Positions 35,808 through 45,454 of a stretch of 64,000 bases of DNA are shown here, in pieces. Source of the stretch: Meconema thalassinum (Eukaryota > Arthropoda > Insecta > Orthoptera > Tettigoniidae); assembly GCA_946902985.2 (NCBI GenBank), contig OX336389.2, positions 787,090,979 through 787,154,978 on the forward strand, given 5' to 3'. How positions within the stretch are numbered: the first letter of the stretch is position 1; the number at the start of each line of letters is the position of its first letter. Both the position numbers and the translations under genes were made by a program. The notes under the pieces were generated by a model that was not told the origin of the DNA, searched no databases, and worked only from the letters and a program-made list of their open reading frames with translations.

Positions 35808-36150
35808 GAAGCATTCTTGGCTGTCACTGCGGAGGCCCGGGATCTATTCCAGGCTCTGCTAAGAAATTTAATTCTGGTCTGAGGGCTGGAACGGGGTACA
35901 TTTATCCTCAAGAGGCAAAACTGAGAAGAGGCAGGTTCGATTCCTACCTAAACCGTCCTGGTAGTGGTTATCCGTGGTTTCCGCTTCCACTCCAGGCAAA
36001 TGCCGGGATGGTACCTAACTTAAGGTCACAACCGCTTCCTACCCTAGTCCTACTCAGTTACAAATACACAAACCAGAACAGTTATAACGGTGCCACAGGT
36101 TATCAGACAAATAATACACACACCCAAGCCCAGGGGGATACATGACGTCA
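35808..36150 (+). repeat. SINE type 1
   Basis: GGCTGTCACTGCGGAGGCCCGG head, AACTGAGAAGAGGCAGG, CCGGGATGGTACCTAACTTA and ACACACACCCAAG. Its last block is replaced by a GTCATGTGACGTC motif. Confidence 0.85.
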
Positions 36151-36319
36151 TGTGACGTCCAGTATAAACGGAAATTGGCTTAATGTTCTCTGTTATAAAC
36201 AAAATCTTGTTTAAACTTTAATTTTATGTAACCAATCGATAGAGTGGCCCATTGTAATATCAATTCTAACACATTAATTTTATTTATTTAATCTTTACTT
36301 GAAATAGACGTCACATGAC
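36148..36319. repeat. Possible small MITE ending in GTCATGTGACGTC
   Basis: GTCATGTGACGTC at 36148-36160 is inverted at 36307-36319 (GACGTCACATGAC). It starts inside the SINE tail, so it may have inserted there. No clear target duplication. Confidence 0.4.
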
Positions 36320-36727
36320 CTAACCTGCCATCTTTGTGCTAATTCTATCTATTTACCCATAACATAAAAATAAAATATCTCCGTAACCACGGGAGAAAAT
36401 GTGACTGACGGCTCTTAGGAGAGGCATCTGGTGTAAATATCACGGTGATTAACGAACAAAAAAATATAACTTCTATTAATGATGTCCACTTAAAGTTGTT
36501 ATTTCAACCATTGTGTGGAGGACATGGCTCGCTCGGAAGCTGTTGTTCAGGCATCTCATAATGCCAGAAAACAAACCACAGATACCATTGTGATGAAACG
36601 ATAATTGTTCCTTAATGAGGCGGTACTATAAGATTATGGACTAAACTGTGAGGACTAAGACAAAACAGAATAGATGAATGAAATATGAGTCAACCTTCAG
36701 CAGTGTAGGCCTTCTAACCCTGTTCCT

Positions 36728-36728
<1 letters not shown>

Positions 36729-36816
<88 letters not shown>
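36729..36816. repeat. Inverted microsatellite (ATA)n/(TAT)n
   Basis: About 44 bases of ATA repeat run straight into about 43 bases of TAT repeat, giving a nearly perfect palindrome without a loop spacer. Confidence 0.9.
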
Positions 36817-36818
<2 letters not shown>

Positions 36819-36944
36819 CACCGTTATTCTCAGACTATTGTCTAGTAAAAATACAATACAATTCTGGAGATTACATTGAATCAAATCATTATTACTATTA
36901 CTCTTATTGATATTCGCCACACTATTTAGAAGTAGCGAACTAGC

Positions 36945-37535
36945 TTGTCACCCTAGAGATCCCGTGTTCGATTCCTAGTTACACCAGAGATTTGAAATCT
37001 GACGCGAGGGATGGAACGGAATGTACTCATCCTCGTGAAGACAAATGAGTGGATGATTGATATGGAGTGGTTGGCTACCATCGCTGAAGGGCAGGTTCGA
37101 TTCCGGACACTCATATAGAATTGAAAACTGGTCTGATGGCTTGAACGTGTGCACTCAGCCCCATGAGATTAACTGAGAAGGACATGGATTTGATTACCAC
37201 GTCAAATATTCAAAAAGTGGTTTACCGTGGTTTCCTCCGTCTTTTCCAGACAAGTGCCGGGAAGATTCCTAGTTTAGGGCTATGGCTAATTCCTTCCTGA
37301 TCCTAACCTGAATTACTCGTATTTACACACAAATACAAGCACCACAATAACACAGGATATTGGACCAAATTACACAAACACCTAAGTACACGGCTACGGC
37401 CACTTCCTTCCAGATCCTTGTCTCAATTACATGAACACACACAATTACACATAACTCAACACGAGAAGTCATTAGACAAAATGCACACACCCCCAACTAC
37501 ACGGACCTGGTGTCCAAGCCCCTAAATGAAAAAAG
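36945..37535 (+). repeat. Composite type 1 SINE with duplicated parts
   Basis: Contains two B-box heads (GTGTTCGATTCC and CAGGTTCGATTCC), two body starts (CTGACGCGAGGGATGG and CTGGTCTGATGGC) and two tails (ACACCTAAGTACACGG and CACCCCCAACTACACGG). Confidence 0.75.
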
Positions 37536-37539
37536 AACA

Positions 37540-37808
37540 AATTTTCTATGAGGTGTAGTGCCCCGTGGCTTATTAAAACTAAGGTAATGTAGCAGGGGAT
37601 ATCGTCACGCTGGTCCCGTATCCCGTACATTGCGCAAGCTATGAAGGTTACTCAAGATAGGTTATGCGGTGTTTTCTAAGGCACAATTGCATGGTTTATA
37701 ATAATAATCATAATAATAATATAGCCATGGGCTTCTTCTTTCGGAATTTTGGACCAGAATACGATACGTTCAATAGCTATGTCCTAAACTGTAGTTCTCA
37801 AATATGCT
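37540..37808. other. No gene recognised
   Basis: Short spacer between the composite SINE and the Tc1 element, with an AAT-type run near 37700. Confidence 0.5.
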
Positions 37809-37979
37809 AGTGTCCAAAAGTTAAGCATAATCACTAAACGAGGCCATACCGCCTGATAGGAATGTCAGACGGATTGCAAAACAAACGGAAGCTGAATCAC
37901 ACACCATACGTCACACAACTTGTCAAAAAAAAGTGTCAGAAAGGCTCTGATAGCTAAGGAACACCTTTGACAACAACTA

Positions 37980-39308
37980 ACAAAACTTGGCAATGTCTTC
38001 CACAACAAAATATGCTGTTAAACGCCCACACATGCTTCGCAGCGACGTGGCATGCTCTCTATCAGATGGTCCAAGAGCTCTTGTGGCAGTCGATCTCATT
38101 GCTCCGAAAGGGCAATGCGAAGGCCTTGGAGGGTCCTTAAGGGAGGCTGATGGGATGCAATTCACCTCCCCAATGCATCCCAGGCATGTTCTATAGCAGG
38201 CTGTTCCAGCCGAGCAGATCGCTCGTGAGCAGCGGAGTACTCGCCGCCTTCCGTGAGTAAACCTGCAACATGCAATACAGCTCTGCTGTGGGGTGCTGCC
38301 GTCACTGCGCGGTGGATACATCTAGACTGGCTGGAAGCGCATTGACTTGTGTTATGACCTTCGCCCAGTGACGAATTGGCTATCACCCCCAGTCCCTCTC
38401 CAACTGTGCTCCGAGAATTACTGCTGAGTACTCGCGTGTACTCATACTCAAACTCATGGATTTGGAACAACCTGTATCTATAGGATTCAGATCCACAGAC
38501 CTCGCTGGCCAGTCCATGCGATGAATGTCTTCCCCAGCTAGAAATTCATCCACCAGAGCAGCGCGGTGCGATCGGGCATTATCGTCCATTAAGAGGAAGT
38601 CTGGACCAACCACATTTCTGAAGAGTCGAACATGTGGTCTCAGTACCTCATCCCTGTATCTCCGAGCGTTCACAGTGTTCCTCGGACCACCCATGAAGAT
38701 GTGCAGGTCCGTACGGCCATTCAACATGATGCCGCCCCACACCATGACGCCCCCACCACCATACTGGTCCCGTTCCACGATGTTCCTGTGGTTGTATCGG
38801 CTACCCGGTTCTCTCCAGATTAATGGGCGACGGGAATCGTTCTGCAAACTGAAGCGGGATTCGTCCGTGAAGAGCACATGCCTCCATTCGTGCATGGTCC
38901 AGCTTCGACGTTGACGGTTCCACAGTAAACGGGCCCGTCTCTGTGCTGGAGTGAGCGGGACGCACACCGCTGGACGTCTGGCAAACAGCCCTGCTGTTTT
39001 GAGCCTCCGGTACACAGTTTGCCGGGAAAAGGCAACCCCTGAGACGGCTGCAAGCTCTGCCGACAATATTGTCTTGCAGGTGCACTCCGATTTCGTCGGG
39101 CGGATAAGGCCAGATTTAGGTCCTGCCTTGGGGTGGTTACTCTTGGTCGACCTGGTACTGGCCTACGTCTAACATTTCCTGTGTCCCGAAATCGTCTCCA
39201 AAGCCTGGAAATGACACTTTGTGGCACATTCAAGGATACGGCGACTTCGATCTGTGTCTGACCTACTTCCAGGCGGCCGAGTATTCTACCCTGAAAAACA
39301 GGGCCCAA
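37980..39308 (-). pseudogene. Tc1-like transposase, frameshifted and interrupted
   Basis: DD34E transposase of the Tc1 family. The N-terminal frame starts at 39308 with a helix-turn-helix (ISRLWRRF) and a GRPR hinge motif. The reading frame changes near 39085, after which the catalytic frame runs 39066-38477. First catalytic Asp is in FTDESRFSL (codon near 38865), the second in MDDNARSHRA (near 38583). The DLNPI motif is then cut by the MITE, and the third residue, Glu of the IEHAWD motif, resumes at 38189-38191 on the far side, 34 residues after the second Asp if the insert is ignored. C-terminal homology runs to about 37980 with more frame changes. It cannot make a working enzyme. It would have bound the element ends and moved them by cut and paste. 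Confidence 0.9.
38197..38474. mobile_element. 278-bp MITE inserted into the Tc1 transposase
   Basis: Bounded by 11-bp inverted repeats, CAGGCTGTTCC (38197-38207) and GGAACAACCTG (38464-38474), one mismatch. TCTATAG occurs on both sides (38190-38196 and 38477-38483) but once in the expected intact transposase, so it is the duplicated target; TA lies between the right end and its copy. No coding capacity. Superfamily unclear: a 7-bp duplication does not fit Tc1/mariner (TA) and is one short of hAT. Confidence 0.8.
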
Positions 39309-39346
39309 ATGGCGTCGTTATGCCATTATGTTATCACGTTCACCAC

Positions 39347-40104
39347 GAGGCTACACTCCGCACATTATAACAGGGCAAACACGACTGAGGAAATATGGGG
39401 CTCAGGCACTGGGTGTGTTTACCTTGCGGCTACGCCGCTAGTCAAAGCAGGGAATACTCCTTTCCTATACAGAGCAAGCACGTAATGTTGGTAGGTGCAT
39501 ATATCGTGCGATTTGCGGTATATTTCCTGTAGCCCTGCTTATTCATAGCTAATGACACTAGTGTATATCAAGAAGTTAGGTGTTATTTTAGCTTTATTTA
39601 CTGCATAATGCTGACAATATCCTGGTCAATGGGACAATATCTTTGTCCTCTAATGCATGTGTGTATACTTGTTCAATAACCCGTGTATTGCAGTGCCTTT
39701 ATGAGTGTGCTTATAACTAGGGTTACAAGTTCTTAGGATTGCGAAAGTGCCCATGCACTTAATTAAGAGTAATCACCGTTATTCCTGCAGTGAGTTGGGG
39801 TACAAGACACATAGGATAACACTGCCAGCACGGAGATTCAAATCTCCAGTCGCCGACTGGTGTAGTTGCGCAGTAGTTTAGTGAAGCAAATCTCTGGTAG
39901 AAACCGGGCTGTGTGCTAACGATTATAAGATATCGATTTTTACTTCAGAGCTGGAATCTTCGGCAAAAGTTTGTTATTTTCATTGAAATCGTCAAGCAAG
40001 GGAAGAACTGGCCACACCAGCTAAACGGGATATGGCATATGATATCTGGGAGTATTAGGCAGTCCTCTGTGTTGTCTTCCGTTAGTTTCCGTCAGCGGAA
40101 ATTG
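39347..40104. other. No gene recognised; left flank of element A
   Basis: Includes a weak reversed B-box-like sequence (GGAGATTCAAATCTCC near 39833). The host sequence resumes at 47895 beyond the CAAGA duplication. Confidence 0.55.
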
Positions 40105-40109
40105 CAAGA

Positions 40110-41278
40110 TGTTCGCTTTCGCGAATGTTTTTTTTTTTGTGGCTATGTTTCCCGCACGGTTTGAAACACTCGTTTAATTTTGCCCCATTATTTTTTCCGT
40201 TATAATTGCAGTATGAACACGGTGTTCTGATTATTTACTTAACTTACGTTTCATTTGAATTGTTGTTCTTTATTATTCTTGTCAACTCACCTTTTTTTGA
40301 AGTGTCTTTCTAGACGCACCATACTGTCACACTTTTTCATGAGGTACTGTGCTCATCTCAGCGGCAACCGTCGCAATGTGCTTGGGGCTGTGCGCTGATT
40401 GGCTGTTTGACGCCCCGCCTTCATTCTGGATTGTTCGACGCGCTGTCGTCATTTCCACTATAAATTCTCCGCTTCGCCGTTCTGCGGCCTTGTCTACATC
40501 TACCTGCTTGAACCAGTCTGACCACGGCTGCCTGCCGTTCCACAGCAAGGCCCTTCTTGGGAAGGCCCTGTTTGTAAACATTGAGTGGCTGGAACCTTGC
40601 CAGGCGGCATGCTTCATCACTCGGACTCTGTCATGCTGGGCGAGGCATGAGACAACGACCTTCACCTCAGCAACTAAGTCAGCCCGCTAACTCACTACAA
40701 CTCGGCGATGAGAAACTACAATTGATTGTAAACCGCCAGACAGATCATTACCAAGAGGTCTGTTCCGGCGGGGTGCAATTCGCCAATGGAGCCACCATCC
40801 CTCTTTCTCGCAAGGCATGCCGAGGCAGCTTAGAGGAACCCTTCGTTTGGATCACAACCCGCTTCCTGCGGGCCAAATACTAAGTACAAAAGTATCGAAT
40901 TATTGGTAACGTGAACTACCTTCACTTGGTTTATACATTTTTCAAGGCTAAGCCTTTTTCCTGGCTTCTTGTTTGTTTTTAGATATTTTTCTTAAACATA
41001 CTTTTTTAATCGCCTTTATATGGCCTTTTTATGCATTTTTATTATAATTCTTCTTTATTCTAAGTTTCCTGGAGAAACCTTGCATTTTTTATTAGCTTCT
41101 TTTAATTATTCTTCTAAATGAAAATGTTTGTTATTACTTCACAAATCAAATAAATGTATCAAACCTTGGTTATCAATATTTGGTCTCTTCCTCATCGCTC
41201 TATTTAAATTTCACTGTGTGCCCGAATCCCAATCCCCCTTTTCCCAGTTGGGGTGCTAACTACTCACACCCTTTTCCA
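40110..41278 (+). repeat. 5' LTR of element A
   Basis: 1169-bp long terminal repeat, starting TGTTCGC and ending TTTTCCA. A TATAAA box lies at 40459-40464 and an AATAAA polyadenylation signal at 41149-41154, so transcription probably starts near 40490 and the R region is long. The first bases form a small hairpin (TTCGC, 4-nt loop, GCGAA). Small ORFs in it (for example 40581-40883) recur identically in the other LTR simply because the LTRs are copies; they do not resemble a known protein. Confidence 0.95.
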
Positions 41279-41305
41279 TGGTACCTCAAACCCGGGATCG
41301 AACCC
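41279..41305 (+). promoter_or_regulatory. Primer-binding site of element A
   Basis: Starts TGGTACCTCAAACCCGGG immediately after the 5' LTR. TGG is the complement of a tRNA CCA end. The complement-like stretch continues through GGGATCGAACCC, the reverse complement of a tRNA T-arm box (GGGTTCGATCCC), so the match to a tRNA 3' end may be about 27 nt, longer than the usual 18. The primer tRNA was not identified. Confidence 0.75.
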
Positions 41306-41527
41306 AGAACCTTTATTCTGAGACCACAAATTCTATTCCAAAAAAAAACAGAACTTGTGTAATCTAATATTTGCCTTATACATTTCAGTATATCGTGGCT
41401 AGCGCAGGAGATCTGCGGGAAAGCGGAGACAATCCCAGCTTACTCCATAACTGGTTTCTTTCTGGAAAGCAGGTCCGTCTGGAGCCGCAAGCAGCTTTGG
41501 TAGGTGAGTTATTCCAACTTCCCAGCC
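41306..41527 (+). other. Untranslated leader of element A with splice-like signals
   Basis: Non-coding leader between primer site and Gag start. It holds a pyrimidine-rich stretch ending TTTCAG at 41388 (acceptor-like) and TAG|GTGAGTT at 41503/41504 (close to the donor consensus), which would bound a 115-nt exon-like segment. The longest open frame formally begins at the GTG of that donor motif (41504), but the first ATG in frame is 41528, which I take as the start. Confidence 0.4.
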
Positions 41528-44500
41528 ATGCCAGTAATAATAGACGATAAACTGTTAAACTCTCGGGCGGCCTACAAAGGTCAACTTACCCGTTTTCAAA
41601 AATATCTAGCCACTCTACCGAAAGAGGAACAAAATCTTGATATTATATCTCAGCGTTTAAAAGCTTTTGAACAGGCGTACGAGAAATATGATCTCGTGCA
41701 ACTTGAAATTGAAATCAAAAGTCCAGAACATCAATCAGATAGGGAAGAAGTAGAGAGTAATTACTTTGATACACACGCTCAGGCTGTGGCATTAGTAAGA
41801 ACTTTGACCCTGGCGTTGAAGGTAGAGGAAACTCAAGGAAGAATTAGCGACCATGGGAATGGTATCAAACCATTGCTACCTAAAATTGAAATTCCGCATT
41901 TTTCAGGAAAGGAAGAGATGTGGCAATCATTCTTTGAATTGTTCAGTTCATTAGTACATAATAATGCCACACTTCCGGAAATTCAGAAATTTCATTACTT
42001 AAAATCCATTTTGCAGGGGCCACCCCTTCAACTTATAAGAGAACTTCCCTTAACAGGAGAAAACTATAACATTGCTATCGAGCTTCTTAAAGGCCGTTAT
42101 GGCAATGAAAAATTATGTTTACAGAGGCACATTCAAGCCTTATTTAACCTGCCCGCATTGCGAGCTGATAGCTTGTCAACACTGCGAGCCTTAAGTGACA
42201 CGGTCCAACTACACGTCAGAGCATTGGCACGGTTGAATCAACCAGTCGAGCATTGGGATCTATTCTTAGTTCACTTGGTTACTTCTAAATTTGATTCATC
42301 AACTTTAAAGGCATGGGAGAGGGAACTAACAAATGACACTTCATATACTTATGGCTCATTGCTTACGTTTATGAATAATAGATGTCAGGTTTTGTCAGCC
42401 GTAGCCTGTCATATGTCAGGAAGTGCAGATAACAAATCTAATGTTGTGAAACCAGTCGGTGCCAAAATAAACAAATCTGCTGTCTTTACTGTTCAGCATA
42501 ACTCAACGGATTGTATTCTCTGTAAAGCACCTCACAGGTTATATTCCTGCGTTGCCTTTAAAGCCCTTTCTACCGATGAAAGACGCAAATTAATAGCTCA
42601 AAAAAGATATTGCTATAACTGTTTGTCAACTAGGCATATGGTGCCTGATTGCTTATCTAAAAATACTTGCTCCCATTGCAAGGCTCAACATCATACCTTG
42701 CTTCATAGGTTTGAAAAGCCACGTCAGGCTCCTTCCCCTGGATGTTCTAAAGATGCATCCCCAGGAGCTAATGCGCAATCTTATACTCAGAGCTCTAGCT
42801 CAATTCGTAGTTCCCAGGTGCTACTATCAACCGTGTTAATAAAAGTTCAAGACTCTTCTGGTAGATGGCTTGAAGCACGTGCCCTATTGGATAATGCCGC
42901 CACCCATGACTTCATAAGTGAGCGTCTCATTAAGAAACTTGGTCTTCCCAAGCAACCTACATTAATTCAGGTTACCGGTATTAACAATAGCAATGTTAAA
43001 TCTTTGCATTTTGTTCGTGTTCACATCAAGGATGCTGTTAATTCTAACACAACATTTCAGTTGAATTGCCTTGCCATTGATACTATTGGCAGTAATACCC
43101 CTAGTACTTCTTTTGAAATTAGAAAATGGCAATTTCCTCATAACATTCAGTTGGCGGACCCAACATTTAATACGAGCGCCCCGGTAGACATACTTCTCAG
43201 TGCCCAAGTATTTTGGCAATGTCTCCTTAGCTCTAAGGTTAAAATATCACCTGGAGTGTTTGTTCATCATACCAAGCTAGGTTGGTTAGTAACGGGTCAG
43301 GTCCCTCGTAAGTCGTTTCAAAATTTCTCTCAATGTCATTTTGTCAATACAAGTCTCGATTACAACTTAGAAAGATTTTGGAAAATCGAAACTATAGATT
43401 CAGTTTCACCTTCCTCGGTTGAAAATGAAATGTGTGAAAAACTGTTTCGCGAAACAACCAAACGCAATTCAGAGGGTAGATTTGTCGTAACAATGCCCCG
43501 AGTGGATAATCCACCTCTTTTATTTGAAACACACCCTAGGGCTCTTAGAGCACTCTATGCTGTGGAAAACAAATTTAAACGTGACCCTGTTGTTAAAGCT
43601 CAATACTCCACGTTTATGGAGGCATATGAGGCACTTGATCACATGGAGGTTGTTACCAAGAAAGATGAGGCTTCTTATACCCCATCTGAAGTCATTTACC
43701 TCAATCATCATCCAGTTTGGAAGAATGAGATTTTAAAGGAAAACATAAGGGTGGTCTTTAATGGCTCTGCTTTGGATGCCAATGGAACTTCTCTGAATGA
43801 CACATTATTATCAGGCCCTCCTATTCAATCTGACATTTCTTCTGTCTTGATGAATTTTCGCTTGTTCCCTATCGCAGTGATATCTGATATCAAGCAAATG
43901 TATAGGCAGATTTTGGTCGATCAACAACAGTGCGACCTTCAGAGAATTCTTTGGCGCGACGAGCCTACTAAACCTGTCAAGATTTTTCGGCTAAAAACCT
44001 TAACCTATGGACTAAAGCCCTCTGCTTTTCTAGCCATACGTACGTTGAAATTACTTGCTGAACAGGATGGCCCGTTGTATTCTCCTAAGGCTTCTGAAGT
44101 GTTAAAATCATCATTTTACGTTGACGATTTTCTTCATTCATTTGAGTCAGTATCTGAAGCACTACAGGTCTCTAAGGATTTGACAGCCTTGCTCTTGGGA
44201 GGCGGATTTTCCTTGTGCAAGTGGAACTCTAATTCGGAAGAATTTCTTTCCAAATTTCCATTAACTTCAGTCTATAACGACTCAGTAGAGCTTCTTCAAG
44301 AAAGTAATTCTATCAAAACCTTAGGCATCTATTGGAGTCTTCAAAAGGATTTTTTCTTTTTCAAAATTAATCTCAGTGATATCAAACCGCAAACTAAGCG
44401 GCAAATTTTGTCTGAGATTGCAAAAATATTTGATCCTCTCCAATTTTTGGCGCCAATTATCGTCATAGCAAAACTTTTCATGCAAGACCTTTGGTCCTTG

Positions 44501-45454
44501 AAAACTGGTTGGGATGAACCAGTTCCTTCCGAGTTGCAAAAAAATTGGATTTCTTATAGAAATAGCTTGGAAGATCTCTCCAATGTCATTATCCCGCGAG
44601 TGATTATTCCCTTTCCCTCCTGTGGAGGATATGAACTTCACATCATTGCCGATAGCTCATTGAAAGCTTATGGGTGTTGTGCGTATATTGTTTGCCGCAA
44701 TTTTGACCAGTCATATTTCTTTTCCAATTTAATTTGCGCTAAGTCAAAGGTGGCTCCTCTTAAATCCTTATCCTTGCCACGACTGGAACTTTGTGCCGCT
44801 CTTCTGGCGGTTGAATTATCGGTTAAAATCCGCCAATCTTTGAAAATCCGATTTAGCAAAACTTACTTTTGGAGTGACTCAGCCATCACGTTGGCATGGA
44901 TTGCCAAACCCTCCTCGCATTGGCAGGTGTTTGTAGCTAATAGAGTGTCCAAAATACAACAATTGTCTAACTTTGAACAATGGCATCATGTATCTGGCAA
45001 GGAGAATCCTGCAGATGTCATCTCTCGGGGATGTTCCCCTCTTATGTTGGCTAACCTGACATTATACTGGCACGGTCCTTCTTGGCTTTTACAAGAACCT
45101 TCCGCTTGGCCAAATTTTCCTCTTCCGGAATTATCAGACTTGCCAGATGTTGGTAAGATTACTGGATCTTCTCTTTTCGCTTCTGACTCTCCCCTTCTTT
45201 TGCAGCGATATTCCTCTTTTCATAAATTGGTGAGGGTTATGGCTTATCTCCTTCGATGGAAATATTTTGTGGTAGAACAACCTCTTTTTCCTAAGCCATA
45301 TTTAACCCTTTCTGAATTAGGTTTAGCCACTACAAAAAACTTATGGCTTACTCAACAAGAAATATTCTCTGAAGAATGTCAGGTGTTGTCTCAAGGTCAA
45401 TCCCTCAAGAAATCGAGTAAGGCTTTCCTCACTCGCCCCCTTTTTGGATGCTGA
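41528..45454 (+). CDS. BEL/Pao Gag-protease-RT-RNase H polyprotein, element A
   Basis: Codes for the capsid-like Gag and the enzymes that copy the element RNA into DNA. Residue numbers count from the GTG at 41504; the first ATG is residue 9. Order: Gag region of the DUF1759 type (about 9-330); three zinc knuckles (C337-C349 CX2CX3HX4C, C370-C383 CX2CX4HX4C, C389-H401 CX2CX3HX4H); aspartic protease with LLDNA at 461-465, where DSG or DTG is usual; reverse transcriptase with catalytic D795 and the YVDD box at 872-875; Pao-type RNase H with D1050, E1095, D1125 and D1171. The frame ends at 45454, just before the conserved segment that starts the integrase zinc region, and integrase follows in another frame. 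Compared with element B the product is cut short by one frame change, not by a stop inside a domain. Protease activity is uncertain because of the DNA motif. Confidence 0.92.
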   Translation: MPVIIDDKLLNSRAAYKGQLTRFQKYLATLPKEEQNLDIISQRLKAFEQAYEKYDLVQLEIEIKSPEHQSDREEVESNYFDTHAQAVALVRTLTLALKVEETQGRISDHGNGIKPLLPKIEIPHFSGKEEMWQSFFELFSSLVHNNATLPEIQKFHYLKSILQGPPLQLIRELPLTGENYNIAIELLKGRYGNEKLCLQRHIQALFNLPALRADSLSTLRALSDTVQLHVRALARLNQPVEHWDLFLVHLVTSKFDSSTLKAWERELTNDTSYTYGSLLTFMNNRCQVLSAVACHMSGSADNKSNVVKPVGAKINKSAVFTVQHNSTDCILCKAPHRLYSCVAFKALSTDERRKLIAQKRYCYNCLSTRHMVPDCLSKNTCSHCKAQHHTLLHRFEKPRQAPSPGCSKDASPGANAQSYTQSSSSIRSSQVLLSTVLIKVQDSSGRWLEARALLDNAATHDFISERLIKKLGLPKQPTLIQVTGINNSNVKSLHFVRVHIKDAVNSNTTFQLNCLAIDTIGSNTPSTSFEIRKWQFPHNIQLADPTFNTSAPVDILLSAQVFWQCLLSSKVKISPGVFVHHTKLGWLVTGQVPRKSFQNFSQCHFVNTSLDYNLERFWKIETIDSVSPSSVENEMCEKLFRETTKRNSEGRFVVTMPRVDNPPLLFETHPRALRALYAVENKFKRDPVVKAQYSTFMEAYEALDHMEVVTKKDEASYTPSEVIYLNHHPVWKNEILKENIRVVFNGSALDANGTSLNDTLLSGPPIQSDISSVLMNFRLFPIAVISDIKQMYRQILVDQQQCDLQRILWRDEPTKPVKIFRLKTLTYGLKPSAFLAIRTLKLLAEQDGPLYSPKASEVLKSSFYVDDFLHSFESVSEALQVSKDLTALLLGGGFSLCKWNSNSEEFLSKFPLTSVYNDSVELLQESNSIKTLGIYWSLQKDFFFFKINLSDIKPQTKRQILSEIAKIFDPLQFLAPIIVIAKLFMQDLWSLKTGWDEPVPSELQKNWISYRNSLEDLSNVIIPRVIIPFPSCGGYELHIIADSSLKAYGCCAYIVCRNFDQSYFFSNLICAKSKVAPLKSLSLPRLELCAALLAVELSVKIRQSLKIRFSKTYFWSDSAITLAWIAKPSSHWQVFVANRVSKIQQLSNFEQWHHVSGKENPADVISRGCSPLMLANLTLYWHGPSWLLQEPSAWPNFPLPELSDLPDVGKITGSSLFASDSPLLLQRYSSFHKLVRVMAYLLRWKYFVVEQPLFPKPYLTLSELGLATTKNLWLTQQEIFSEECQVLSQGQSLKKSSKAFLTRPLFGC

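Larger units (their letters stand above)
37809..39346 (-). mobile_element. Degenerate Tc1-like DNA transposon carrying a nested MITE
   Basis: Spans a broken Tc1-family transposase on the - strand. Poorly matching terminal inverted repeats are visible: about 37809-37844 against 39311-39346, sharing GGC-TCGTT, ATTATG and TTA blocks. Without the 278-bp insert the element would be about 1.25 kb, a normal Tc1 size. Outer limits are uncertain by some tens of bases. Confidence 0.7.

Noticed and set aside
38525..39485. + strand ORFs over the Tc1 element
   Set aside because: Antisense to the recognisable - strand transposase.
40349..40883. ORFs of 100-113 codons in the 5' LTR, repeated at 46961-47495
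   Set aside because: They lie wholly inside the LTRs, overlap each other on both strands and match no known family; their repetition follows from LTR duplication.
41504..41527. GTG start for the element A polyprotein
   Set aside because: A eukaryotic gene should start at ATG; the in-frame ATG at 41528 is preferred and the GTG is part of a donor-like motif.
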